The notes under the pieces: generated by a model
Seen by the model: only the letters and a program-made list of their open reading frames with translations
What the model was told of the DNA's origin: nothing
Databases searched by the model: none
Shown: piece after piece, positions 35,565 to 44,716 of the stretch
How positions within the stretch are numbered: position 1 is the first letter of the stretch
Layout: each line of letters begins with the position of its first letter
Translations under genes and position numbers: made by a program
Assembly: GCF_001646785.1 (NCBI RefSeq)
Contig: NZ_LRRH01000067.1
Span: 1 to 64,000, forward strand
Reading direction: 5' to 3'
DNA from: Rhodococcus phenolicus
GTDB taxonomy: Bacteria; Actinomycetota; Actinomycetes; Mycobacteriales; Mycobacteriaceae
DNA: 64,000 nucleotides

Positions 35565-37721
35565 ATGACGCCGACGTGGGAACATGTCCGAGGTTCGAAC
35601 TACGCCACGATGGGCCGCACCGCTCGCGGGATTGTCCACCGACCGGACGGATCCTGGAATCTCGTGTGGCACGCCCCCGAGGCGGCCTGGCGCTACGAGA
35701 ACGAGTCCGGTGAGCCCACTTTCATCGAGAACACCACCGACAGATGGTCACGCGGCGAGGACGGCACAATGGTGCACGCCGTCAAGTCTCCGAACACCAT
35801 GTACGCGACCGTGGGTATTGCCTCGCCGTCGTTTCTTCTACGCGCCTACGACGTGTTCCCCACCAAGGCAACTCGCGGATTCGACGACCAGCGATTCGTC
35901 GGACCGAGCGCCCCCAGGCCGGTCCGCGTTCGTGACCGTGACGGTTGGGAGGTGAGCGCCTTCGACCGGCATGCGAACACAACGGTCACCTATGTGTTCG
36001 ACGCGGAACTCGGTATCGCGTTGCGGTGGCAACGGGGTGAGGACTGGATGGAACTCGAGAACCCCGGTCTCGACGACGCATTCGAACCCTCCTTGTTCAC
36101 ATGGACAGGACCGTCGCGCCAGGCAGAGGATGATTTCGCGAAAATCCATCGCGAGCAGGAGGAACGTCAGCGCGCGCTGGCCGGGATTCCTCGGGCGCTT
36201 CCGACGTGGCTGCCGATGACGACGAACGTACAGCCGCAATCCGGCGATGCCCGCACCGGCGAACTGAGTGTGTCGATCAGCGGGCATGCACCGCAGTTCA
36301 CACTGCGCCGATGGGTGAGCGCGATCGGCGAACCGAAACTCGAGTGGCCGAACGATTCGACACCGGAACGTTACCGCCGGTCCATCGGTGTCTGGACATA
36401 CGAGATCCGCAGTCACCAGGAGATCGACCGGGACGATTGTGCTCGGATCGTGGACTCGATCGTGCCGGTGGACCCACCTGATCGCGATCCCGCCCGGATC
36501 ACGGCCGAACTGGCCGCCGAAGAGCACGAGCGCCGTGAGGCAGAGGTGCTCGCCACCCTTGGAACAGGACGAGTCCTCACCGACCATCTCGGAGGCGAGT
36601 CGCTGCTGATCCGTGCCGACTTCACCGATGACGCCGCCTGGCGGGACGCTGCAGTCGCAGCCATGGCTCCGGTACCGCAGGGAGGCGACACCGAATTCTC
36701 CGCCTACCTCACCTGTATCGACAATCCGGAGAACGACGGGCTGGCCGTCGACGCGCTTCTCGACGCAATCGGTGAATCTCTGCTCCACTACGCGTTCCTC
36801 GTCGACGCCGAGACCGTGAGCAACCCGGAGATGCCCATCGTCGCCGTCTACACCGGGCCCGACGAACCGGAACGGTCTCGCGGAAGAACCTTCCGAGTCG
36901 TTCCCTCCGAGATGTGGGGTGTGGAGAACAACCTGTCGATCGCGAACATGGACTTCGAATCCTTCGCGGACAGTGTCGACGAGGACGGGGTGTTTCGCGG
37001 TTTCCCGGAACCCGTGCGTCCCGTCGAGGAAGTGACCACCCGTGAGATCGCGGACTGGATCGCAGGCCATCCGGACACGGAGGTCCTCCAGGAATTCCAT
37101 GTCCAGATATCCGGGCGGAAGTATCGCTATCCCGTGTCGTTGTTCGAGGTCGACCTGGCAGAGGTTCATGCTCACACCCGTGACGCCGAACATGGCACAC
37201 GCGCAGCGCTTCTCGGCTACGACGAGTTCCTCGCTGCGACGTCGGGTGAAGGACAAGCGCTGCGCGGAACCATACCGACGCACAATGGCTACTGGACATT
37301 CGTCCTCGACCGGAACTCATATCGGCCGATCGCGGCCTACCACATCACGCACGCACCCTACGTACCTCCCGCTCCGCAGGACGGAGTGGCGCAACCGATG
37401 AGGTTCGAAGTGCCGTTCGTGTGCACTGAACCGGTGTCTTTTTCGATGCTGACCGAGGACGACGACCTGATCGACCGCGACGTCGTGCAGCGGGCCGTTC
37501 TGGCCGAGGCTGCGCGACTGCACCCCGATGGCGACATCGTGGGCGGCGAACCAGTTCTGCAGCGGATTCCCCGTCTGGTGGGATTCAACATAGGCTGCCA
37601 CGTGCACATCGACGGCCGGCCGGTGTTCTATGTGGCCATCGTGACCGATGTCCACGACGAGTTCATCGTCCAGGAAGTGCCACCCGAGGGGATGCGGGTA
37701 GTCGGCCCCGGTGAAGCCTGA
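35565..37721 (+). CDS. Large multidomain protein containing a DUF6924-like domain
   Basis: 718 residues, no signal peptide or membrane segment. Residues 1-190 look like a beta-rich domain starting MTPTWEHVRGSNYATMGRTA. A middle part with a charged helix follows. The DUF6924-like domain runs about 347-480, recognised by LLIRADFTDDAAWRDA, FLVDAETV, FRVVPSEMWGVENNLSIANM and DGVFRGF. A C-terminal domain of about 200 residues is unknown to me. DUF6924 is usually found alone as a small protein near secreted-toxin and hypothetical genes (recollection). A fusion of this size is unusual, and no function can be given. Confidence 0.8.
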   Translation: MTPTWEHVRGSNYATMGRTARGIVHRPDGSWNLVWHAPEAAWRYENESGEPTFIENTTDRWSRGEDGTMVHAVKSPNTMYATVGIASPSFLLRAYDVFPTKATRGFDDQRFVGPSAPRPVRVRDRDGWEVSAFDRHANTTVTYVFDAELGIALRWQRGEDWMELENPGLDDAFEPSLFTWTGPSRQAEDDFAKIHREQEERQRALAGIPRALPTWLPMTTNVQPQSGDARTGELSVSISGHAPQFTLRRWVSAIGEPKLEWPNDSTPERYRRSIGVWTYEIRSHQEIDRDDCARIVDSIVPVDPPDRDPARITAELAAEEHERREAEVLATLGTGRVLTDHLGGESLLIRADFTDDAAWRDAAVAAMAPVPQGGDTEFSAYLTCIDNPENDGLAVDALLDAIGESLLHYAFLVDAETVSNPEMPIVAVYTGPDEPERSRGRTFRVVPSEMWGVENNLSIANMDFESFADSVDEDGVFRGFPEPVRPVEEVTTREIADWIAGHPDTEVLQEFHVQISGRKYRYPVSLFEVDLAEVHAHTRDAEHGTRAALLGYDEFLAATSGEGQALRGTIPTHNGYWTFVLDRNSYRPIAAYHITHAPYVPPAPQDGVAQPMRFEVPFVCTEPVSFSMLTEDDDLIDRDVVQRAVLAEAARLHPDGDIVGGEPVLQRIPRLVGFNIGCHVHIDGRPVFYVAIVTDVHDEFIVQEVPPEGMRVVGPGEA

Positions 37722-37850
37722 ACGATGGCTCCCTGCCCGGAGACCGGCTACACATCGGCCGGCAGGTCAGGCAGTGTCACCGCCGGAACCACCCGATCGA
37801 AACCCGGGACACGCGGGCCGGTCCGCGGCCATCATTCATCGGTGCCGATC

Positions 37851-39278
37851 ATGCGACGGACCGTCGTCCCGTTCCTCGCCGCCGTCGCCCTGGCGGTCAC
37901 GGGGCCTCCCGCGCTCGCACAACCGGCCTGGGGGCCGTTGGCGCCACCGAACCCGTACCTGGGACCGGTCGGCACGGCCACCATGCACGGCGACGCCGGG
38001 TCGTCCGATGCCACCCCGCTCGCCGGGCCCGGCACGGGACCGGTCGGAACTACCGGGATTCCGCTGCTGTCCGCGTGCCCGACCCTGCTCGAAGGGTCCG
38101 ACGGGCGGGTGGTCGCGTTGTGCACCGCCGTCCTCGGTCGGAAGCCGACGGTACATCTGCTCGACGCAGGCAATTCCCGGTCGGTGGCCTCACTGGAACT
38201 GGCGAAGGGCAGCCTGCTCGGTGGTGTCTACGCCTTCCTCGACGATCGGAACCGCCTCGTTGCCGTCGACGGCAACCGGCAGCTGCAGCGCATCGGCCAC
38301 ACCGCCGACGACCTGTTCGTCGACTCCACGGTCGACCTGTCCGGGGCGGTTCCCGACGGCGACGCGGTGACCGGCCTGGTTCCCGACTGGTCCGGCAACG
38401 TCTGGTTCGCCACCCGGGGCGGCGTGGTCGGCGCGCTCGACCGGGCCGGGATCGCGCGGACCCTCCGGCTGCCCGCCGGCGAGCAGGTGCACAACAGCAT
38501 CTCCAGTTCCCCGACCGGGGTGTCCGTGGCCACCACCCACGCCCTGTACCAGCTGTCCGCGGGTGCGGACGCCGTACCGATGATCGACTGGCGGCACACC
38601 TACGACCGCGGGTCCGCCCGCAAGCCGGGCCAGCTCAGTTGGGGCACCGGCTCCACGCCGACCTTCTTCGGCCCTGGCACCGGCCACGAGTACGTCGCGA
38701 TCGTCGACAACGCGGACGCCCGGGTGAATCTGATCGTGCGTCGCGCCGACACCGGCGACGAGGTGTGCCGGGCGCCGGTGCTGACCGCTGGCGGCCCGGG
38801 CAGTGAGAACTCTCCGATCGGCGTCGGCAACTCGGTGTTCGTGGCGGGCACCTACGGATATCCGTACCCGACGGTGCCGGAGGGTGCAGGTCCGGCCGTG
38901 CCGGCGTCCGCGCCGTTCACCGGCGGCATGACCCGGGTGGACATCGACGGTTCCGGCTGCCACGTGGTGTGGGACAACACGGTGCGCAGCGCGGCGGTTC
39001 CGCACCTGTCGACCGTGGACGGCCACCTGTACACGGTCGTCCGGAAGGGGCAGCCGACCCCGACCCCGCTCGACGGATTCGCGTTCGCGGTGATCGACCC
39101 CGCCACCGGCGCGGTGGTCTCCGAGTCCGGTCAGCCCGGCACCATCGCCAACGACACCCTGCAGATGTCGGCGCTGATCACCTCGCGGGGCGACTACCTG
39201 CAGGGCACGATCAGCGGGCTGGTCCGGGTCCGGGCCGGTGACAGCGGCGGCATCGGCAGCGGCAGCGCGGGGCGCTGA
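37851..39278 (+). CDS. Secreted beta-propeller-like protein
   Basis: 475 residues. A Sec-type signal peptide (MRRTVVPFLAAVALAVTGPP, cleavage after ALA) is followed by a Pro/Gly-rich stretch. Repeated strands of propeller type come next: GRVVALCTAVL, NRLVAVDGNRQL, GNVWFATRGGVVGALD, and VIDPATGAVV near the end, which is PQQ-like. No catalytic motif is visible. It probably works outside the cell or at the envelope. GTG 37842 is also possible as start, three residues longer. Confidence 0.78.
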   Translation: MRRTVVPFLAAVALAVTGPPALAQPAWGPLAPPNPYLGPVGTATMHGDAGSSDATPLAGPGTGPVGTTGIPLLSACPTLLEGSDGRVVALCTAVLGRKPTVHLLDAGNSRSVASLELAKGSLLGGVYAFLDDRNRLVAVDGNRQLQRIGHTADDLFVDSTVDLSGAVPDGDAVTGLVPDWSGNVWFATRGGVVGALDRAGIARTLRLPAGEQVHNSISSSPTGVSVATTHALYQLSAGADAVPMIDWRHTYDRGSARKPGQLSWGTGSTPTFFGPGTGHEYVAIVDNADARVNLIVRRADTGDEVCRAPVLTAGGPGSENSPIGVGNSVFVAGTYGYPYPTVPEGAGPAVPASAPFTGGMTRVDIDGSGCHVVWDNTVRSAAVPHLSTVDGHLYTVVRKGQPTPTPLDGFAFAVIDPATGAVVSESGQPGTIANDTLQMSALITSRGDYLQGTISGLVRVRAGDSGGIGSGSAGR

Positions 39279-39370
39279 CCGCCCGACGACACGGCGGCGG
39301 GCCGCCCTCGTCTGCGCTGTCCATAGGGGTGAACCGGCCGGCAATCGCGAACGCCGGGATCGGATCGACG

Positions 39371-40024
39371 TCAGTGCGAGAGCGCCGCGACGGTACTCGT
39401 GCCCAGTTCCCGCAGGAACACAGTGTGATCCAGCATCGGGTCCGGTTCGACACCGGGCGGAAGCATGTCCATGAAATCGAAGTGCCCGGCCCGGGCGAAC
39501 ACCCGCGCATCGACCTGTCCGCACCCGCGGCGCAGGATCTCGATCGTCGCCGGTGGGGTGATCTCGTCGCGCTCGCCCATGAACACCGTGACGGGAACGG
39601 ACACCGCGTCGAGTGCCCCCGGTCCGTGGAACCACCCGAGCGGAGGCGCGAACAGCACGAGCCTGCTCACCCGCGGTTCGGTGGGCACCGTGAGCGTCCG
39701 TCCCCCGCGGTCGCGTGGGACGGCGCCGGCCAGGCACAGCGCCGCCCAGCCGCCGATCGAGTGTCCCACCGCGAACACCGGAAGGTCGCCGTCGTCTCCA
39801 CCGTGCTGCGCCAGCGCGTCCTGCAGGCTCCGGGGCCGTTCGAGCAGTTCCGCCGTGCTCGCCGAGTGGGGAGTGAACCGGGGATGGTGCGGTGCCAGCA
39901 CACGGTGACCTGCGTCGGACAGCGCCTCGAGAACGGTTCGGTAGCGGGACGGATCCCCGCCGGAACCGGCAGCGAAAAGAACTGTGGAACGGGGGTTTTC
40001 GGGACCGAGAACGAGGACGCTCAT
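39371..40024 (-). CDS. Alpha/beta hydrolase
   Basis: 217 residues with nucleophile elbow GHSIGGWAA, an oxyanion-hole region AAGSGGDPSRY, the acid in MGERDEITPP and the His in RAGHFDFMD. It is a compact hydrolase without a lid domain. Its ATG overlaps the stop codon of the preceding Imm51-like gene (ATGA), so the two are co-translated. The substrate is unknown. Confidence 0.85.
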   Translation of the reverse strand: MSVLVLGPENPRSTVLFAAGSGGDPSRYRTVLEALSDAGHRVLAPHHPRFTPHSASTAELLERPRSLQDALAQHGGDDGDLPVFAVGHSIGGWAALCLAGAVPRDRGGRTLTVPTEPRVSRLVLFAPPLGWFHGPGALDAVSVPVTVFMGERDEITPPATIEILRRGCGQVDARVFARAGHFDFMDMLPPGVEPDPMLDHTVFLRELGTSTVAALSH

Positions 40025-40383
40025 CGCCCCTTCCGTTCGGCGGCCGCGGTGACGGCAGCATCGAGAACGTCGGCGTCGGTGACGAGGGCGTGCAACGTCG
40101 TCGCGGCCGCCAACAGCGCGTCGAGGTCGTTGCCGTACACGCTGACCGTGCCTGCTTCCGGATCGAAGCCGAGAGATCCGAGCGTGTCCGGGGCGGTGTC
40201 GGCGAGCACCGCGCGGAGGATGCCGCTGAATTCGTAGCCCGAGCCGTCGAGTCCGTGCTTGTCCAGTGCATCACGGTGGAGGTGGTATTCCGGCCCGCCG
40301 GGGTGGTAGATGATGCTCGGGCCGTTCGCGTGGGTCACGAGCCGGACCGGGCCGAGTGCGTCGAAATCTCCGGGTGTCGCCAT
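40021..40383 (-). CDS. Imm51-family immunity-like protein
   Basis: 120 residues. The pattern LDKHGLDGSGYEFSGIL, then LGFDPEAGTVSVYGND, fits the Imm51 family (PF15595), whose members carry G-x-G-Y-x-W/F and FDPEA motifs and protect against polymorphic secreted toxins. No toxin gene is beside it; the large DUF6924 protein is 2.3 kb away. In many genomes Imm51-like proteins stand alone, so an immunity role is only inferred. Confidence 0.72.
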   Translation of the reverse strand: MATPGDFDALGPVRLVTHANGPSIIYHPGGPEYHLHRDALDKHGLDGSGYEFSGILRAVLADTAPDTLGSLGFDPEAGTVSVYGNDLDALLAAATTLHALVTDADVLDAAVTAAAERKGR

Positions 40384-40390
40384 GGCCGGA

Positions 40391-40396
40391 AACCTA
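40391..40396 (-). promoter_or_regulatory. -10 box of the Imm51/hydrolase pair (leaderless type)
   Basis: On the minus strand TAGGTT stands 7 nt before ATG 40383, with no ribosome site. Confidence 0.4.
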
Positions 40397-40491
40397 CCGA
40401 GCATCCCCGACACGTTGTGCGGGCCCGGCGGTCCCGGCCCGAAACCGAGCGCAGGAACCCGGTGCGGGCCATCATGTATGCGGAGGTAGCC

Positions 40492-42216
40492 ATGGAGACG
40501 AAGGTCCCGTCCGATTCCGGGCCCGCTGAGGCCGATCGAACCGGTTCCGAAACCGACGACGAAGCGCCGAACGCGGCCGCCCCGCGTCGCAGATTGCTGT
40601 ATGTCACCCTCCCGGGATGCTGGGGAGCGCTCGTCTTCGCGTGCCTGTCGTTCACCCCGTCCCTGCTCCCGCGCGGCGGGTTCCTGCAGGGCGTGCTGTG
40701 CGGGATCACGGCGGCGATCGGGTACGGGCTCGGCGTGCTCGTGGCGCGCGTGTGGCGGGCGTTCGCCGATCGCGATGCGAAGCGTCCGAGCCGGGGCGCG
40801 TGGCTGGCGTTCGCCCTCGTCGCCGTGGTGTCGTTCGCTCTCGCTTTCGGGCTCGGGCAGTACTGGCAGCACCGGATTCGAGAGTTGATGGGTGTCACCG
40901 AGTTCAACGTTCCGCTGGCGGTGCTGTCACCGGTCGTCGCGGCGCTGGTCTTCGCTCTCCTGATCGCGGTCGGGCGGGGTATCCGAGGCATGTACCGCTG
41001 GGCCGCGACGCTGCTCGATCGCTGGATCGGCCACGGCGCGGCGTCGGCGGTCGGCTGGGTGGCGGTGGCCGTACTCGTCTACGCGGTCGTCTCGGGTGTG
41101 CTGCTCGGCGGTCTCGCCGATCTCGCCAACTCGGCATTCTCGTTGCGCGACACGAAAACCCCGGACGGTGTACAGCAGCCCGCCTCGAGCCTGCGATCCG
41201 GTGGCCCGGAATCGGTGGTGCCGTGGGACACGCTGGGCCGGGAAGGGCGCGCGTTCGTCGGAGGCGGAGTATCCGCCGACGAGATCGGCCGATTCTCCGG
41301 CAGCCCTGCCGAGGAGCCGATCAGGATCTATGCCGGGCTGGGGTCCGCCGAGGACTCGGAGGCCCGCGCGGCGCTCGCCGTCGAGGATCTGAGCAGGGCC
41401 GGCGGCTTCCAGCGTGCCGACCTGCTCGTGGTGACCACGACCGGCAGCGGCTGGGTGGATCCGGCTCTCGTGGACGCATTCGAATATCTCACCGGCGGTG
41501 ACGCGGCGACCGTGGCGATCCAGTATTCGTATCTGCCGTCGTGGATCTCCTATCTGGTCGACCAGTCGAAGGCTCGCGAAGCCGGACGGGACCTGTTCGA
41601 CGCGGTCTACGAAGAGTGGTCGAAACTCCCGCCGGACAGTCGTCCGCGGCTGTTCGTCGCGGGGGAGAGCCTCGGCTCCTTCGGTGGGGAGACCGCCTTC
41701 AGCGGCGAGCACGACCTGAGCAACCGCACGGCGGGCACGTTGTTCGCCGGTCCGCCCAACTTCAACACTCTGTTCCGCGAGTTCAGCGATCGGCGCGAGG
41801 CCGGCACCCCGGAGGTCGAACCTGTCTACAAGGACGGACGCACGGTGCGGTTCACGAACGATGCCCAGAGCGGGATCCCGCCCGCGGGCCGGCCGTGGGA
41901 CGGCAGCCGGGTTCTGTACCTGATGCACCCGTCGGACCCGATCGTGTGGTGGAGTCCGCATCTGATCCTGAACGAGCCGGACTGGATCGGTGAAGCACCG
42001 GGCCGGGATGTGCTCGAGGATATGGTCTGGATTCCGTTCGTCACGTTCTGGCAGGTCACGGCGGATCTGCCCTTCTCGACCGGGGTTCCGGGCGGCCACG
42101 GTCACAGGTACACGGCCGAGTACGTCGACGGTTGGAACGCCGTCCTGCAGCCTCCGGGGACGACGGCCGAGGACCTCGATGCCCTCCGGACCCTCATCGG
42201 CGGCGAGCAACAATAG
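40492..42216 (+). CDS. Membrane-anchored alpha/beta hydrolase (Abhydrolase_9 family)
   Basis: 574 residues. After a charged N-terminus come four membrane segments (about 35-210: LVFACLSFTPSLLPRGG, GLGVLVARVW and others), the Abhydrolase_9_N region. The C-terminal catalytic domain (about 285-560) has a nucleophile elbow GESLGSFG, and GWVDPALVDAFEYLTGGD is typical of PF10081. Mycobacterial relatives are of unknown substrate. ATG 40492 has GGAGG at ideal distance; ATG 40474 is a less likely start. Confidence 0.88.
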   Translation: METKVPSDSGPAEADRTGSETDDEAPNAAAPRRRLLYVTLPGCWGALVFACLSFTPSLLPRGGFLQGVLCGITAAIGYGLGVLVARVWRAFADRDAKRPSRGAWLAFALVAVVSFALAFGLGQYWQHRIRELMGVTEFNVPLAVLSPVVAALVFALLIAVGRGIRGMYRWAATLLDRWIGHGAASAVGWVAVAVLVYAVVSGVLLGGLADLANSAFSLRDTKTPDGVQQPASSLRSGGPESVVPWDTLGREGRAFVGGGVSADEIGRFSGSPAEEPIRIYAGLGSAEDSEARAALAVEDLSRAGGFQRADLLVVTTTGSGWVDPALVDAFEYLTGGDAATVAIQYSYLPSWISYLVDQSKAREAGRDLFDAVYEEWSKLPPDSRPRLFVAGESLGSFGGETAFSGEHDLSNRTAGTLFAGPPNFNTLFREFSDRREAGTPEVEPVYKDGRTVRFTNDAQSGIPPAGRPWDGSRVLYLMHPSDPIVWWSPHLILNEPDWIGEAPGRDVLEDMVWIPFVTFWQVTADLPFSTGVPGGHGHRYTAEYVDGWNAVLQPPGTTAEDLDALRTLIGGEQQ

Positions 42217-42298
42217 CTCGAACGTCGCGGCCGGATGCCTCGTGCGCGTTTCCGGTAGCGGGTGCTACCGGAACCACGCACGGGGCACGGGGCGCCGG

Positions 42299-44602
42299 TC
42301 AGTGGCTGCGCGGCCGCCGGAGCACCAGCAGAGACCGTGCCTGGACCTGCACCGACTCGCCCGGAGCGACCGTCAGTTCGCGCAGGCCGTCGGCGCTGTC
42401 GGTGTCGAGTGCGACCGTCCACTCCGGATCGTCGCGCTCGCCGGACGTGACGAAGTCGATCGGCTCGTGATGGGCGTTGAAACACAACAGGAACGAGTCG
42501 TCGACGACGCGCTGCCCCCGCTGATCCGGTTCGGGAATGCCCTCGCCGTTGAGGAACACCGCGAGCGACCTGCCGAATCCGCTGTCCCAGTCCTCCGGAG
42601 TCATCTCGTCTCCGGCCGGGGTGCGCCACGCGATGTCGCGCGACTGGTCGCCGCTGCGGATGGGGCGGCCTTCGAAGAATCGGCGCCGGCGGAACACAGG
42701 GTGTCTGCGGCGCAACCGGATCACGTTGCCGGTGAACCCGAGCATGTCCGTGTCCACACTCTCCGGTGACCAATCCATCCACGCCAGCTCGTTGTCCTGG
42801 CAGTAGACGTTGTTGTTTCCGCGCTGAGACCGGCCGAGTTCGTCGCCGTGCGCGAGCATCGGGGTGCCCTGCGACAACATCAGCGTCGCCATGATGTTGC
42901 GCTGCTGCCGCGCCCGCAGCGCCAGGATCTCCGGATCGTCGGTGGGGCCTTCGACCCCGCAGTTCCACGACCGGTTGTGCGATTCCCCGTCGCGGTTGTC
43001 CTCGCCGTTCGCCTCGTTGTGCTTGTCGTTGTAGGACACCAGATCCGCGAGGGTGAACCCGTCGTGAGCGGTGACGAAGTTGATCGACGCGCCGGGCCTC
43101 CGTCCGGTGGCCTCGTACAGATCCGACGAGCCGGTCAGGCGGGACGCGAACTCGCCGAGGGTCGCCGGTTCGCCCCGCCAGTAGTCGCGAACCGTATCGC
43201 GGAACTTGCCGTTCCATTCCGTCCACAACCCGGGGAAGTTGCCCACCTGATAGCCGCCCTCGCCGACATCCCACGGTTCGGCGATGAGCTTGACCTGCGA
43301 GACGATCGGATCCTGTTGCACGAGATCGAAGAACGCCGACAACCGGTCGACGTCGTGCAGTTCCCGGGCCAGTGTGGACGCCAGATCGAACCGGAACCCG
43401 TCCACGTGCATCTCGGTCACCCAGTACCGCAGCGAATCCATGATCAACTGCAGGGTGTGCGGGTGGCGGGCGTTGAGGCTGTTGCCGGTGCCCGTGTAGT
43501 CCATGTAATGGGTCTTGTCGTCGTCGACGAGCCGGTAGTAGGCGGCGTTGTCGATACCACGGAACCCGATGGTCGGCCCGAGATGATTGCCTTCCGCGGT
43601 GTGGTTGTAGACGACGTCGAGGATCACCTCGATGTCCGCCTCGTGGAACGCGCGCACCATCGCCTTGAACTCGGCGACGACACCGCTGGGCTTGGGCGAC
43701 GACGAGTACTCGGCGTGCGGAGCGAGGAATCCGAACGTGTTGTAACCCCAGTAGTTCCGCAGTCCCTGATCGAGCAGCACCTGGTCGTGCATGAACTGGT
43801 GCACCGGCATCAGTTCGATCGCGGTGACCCCGAGCTCGCGCAGATGGTCGATGATCACCGGATGTGCCAGTCCCGCATAGGTTCCGCGCAACTGCTCCGG
43901 AACGCCGGGATGTGTCGCGGTCATGCCCTTGACGTGTGCCTCGTAGATGATCGTCTCGTGATACGGCCGCCGCGGCGGGCGGTCGGTGGCCCAGTCGAAG
44001 AACGGGTTGATCACCACCGTGGTCATGGTGTGACCGAGCGAATCGAGTTGCGGGAACCCACCACCCTCGGCGGGCCGGTCGTCGGCCGCCTCGGTGGACT
44101 CGTCGGTCGCATCCTCGACCGAGGGCAGCGCGCCGTCGGCGTCGCCGGCCGCCGTGTCCTCGACGTCGTGCTGCTCGCCTTCGGCCGTGGCGGTCTGCGT
44201 GTCCGGTCCCGCGACCGCATACGAATACAGCGACGCGTCACCGTCGAAGGCGCCGTCGAACGCTTTGCCGTACGGATCGAGAAGAAGCTTGCTCGGATCG
44301 CAACGCAATCCCTGCTCCGGGTCGTACGGGCCGTGGACACGGTAGCCGTAGCGCTGCCCGGGCGAGACCATCGGCAGATACGCGTGCCACACGTACCCGT
44401 CGACTTCCTCGAGTTCGATGCGTGTCTCGGTGTTGTCACGGGCGATCAGGCACAGTTCCACCTTCTCGGCGACCTCCGAGAACACCGCGAAGTTGGTGCC
44501 GGCGCCGTCGTACGTGGCGCCCAGCGGGTAGGGTGTGCCCGGCCAGACCAGCATCTCCGCATCGGGGAAGTCACCGTGCGCAGTCGGTTCGCTGGGTTCC
44601 AT
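42299..44602 (-). CDS. glgX: Glycogen debranching enzyme (isoamylase type)
   Basis: 767 residues. An N-terminal CBM48 domain (about 20-130) is followed by a GH13 barrel. The catalytic set is the nucleophile in VDGFRFDLAS, the acid in LIAEPWDVG and the Asp in TAHDGF, and the GH13 region I is DVVYNHTAEG. It hydrolyses alpha-1,6 branches of glycogen. Residues about 131-184 are an acidic, Thr/Asp/Glu-rich insertion between the CBM48 and the barrel, absent from typical GlgX of about 700-720 residues. The start is ATG 44602, with a -10 box 7 nt upstream. An in-frame TTG upstream is unlikely. It is not beside other glycogen genes. Confidence 0.94.
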   Translation of the reverse strand: MEPSEPTAHGDFPDAEMLVWPGTPYPLGATYDGAGTNFAVFSEVAEKVELCLIARDNTETRIELEEVDGYVWHAYLPMVSPGQRYGYRVHGPYDPEQGLRCDPSKLLLDPYGKAFDGAFDGDASLYSYAVAGPDTQTATAEGEQHDVEDTAAGDADGALPSVEDATDESTEAADDRPAEGGGFPQLDSLGHTMTTVVINPFFDWATDRPPRRPYHETIIYEAHVKGMTATHPGVPEQLRGTYAGLAHPVIIDHLRELGVTAIELMPVHQFMHDQVLLDQGLRNYWGYNTFGFLAPHAEYSSSPKPSGVVAEFKAMVRAFHEADIEVILDVVYNHTAEGNHLGPTIGFRGIDNAAYYRLVDDDKTHYMDYTGTGNSLNARHPHTLQLIMDSLRYWVTEMHVDGFRFDLASTLARELHDVDRLSAFFDLVQQDPIVSQVKLIAEPWDVGEGGYQVGNFPGLWTEWNGKFRDTVRDYWRGEPATLGEFASRLTGSSDLYEATGRRPGASINFVTAHDGFTLADLVSYNDKHNEANGEDNRDGESHNRSWNCGVEGPTDDPEILALRARQQRNIMATLMLSQGTPMLAHGDELGRSQRGNNNVYCQDNELAWMDWSPESVDTDMLGFTGNVIRLRRRHPVFRRRRFFEGRPIRSGDQSRDIAWRTPAGDEMTPEDWDSGFGRSLAVFLNGEGIPEPDQRGQRVVDDSFLLCFNAHHEPIDFVTSGERDDPEWTVALDTDSADGLRELTVAPGESVQVQARSLLVLRRPRSH

Positions 44603-44609
44603 GTCGGCA

Positions 44610-44615
44610 AGACTA
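44610..44615 (-). promoter_or_regulatory. -10 box of glgX (leaderless type)
   Basis: On the minus strand TAGTCT lies 7 nt before ATG 44602, and no ribosome site is visible between them. Confidence 0.45.
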
Positions 44616-44716
44616 ATCGGCAAGCTGCCGGTCTTCGCGCCGGGCGGGACGGGCCGGACGGTGGAAGACCTCGGTGCCGGTCTGGTGACAGCGCGCGTTG
44701 TGAGAAAGCCGGAGCC

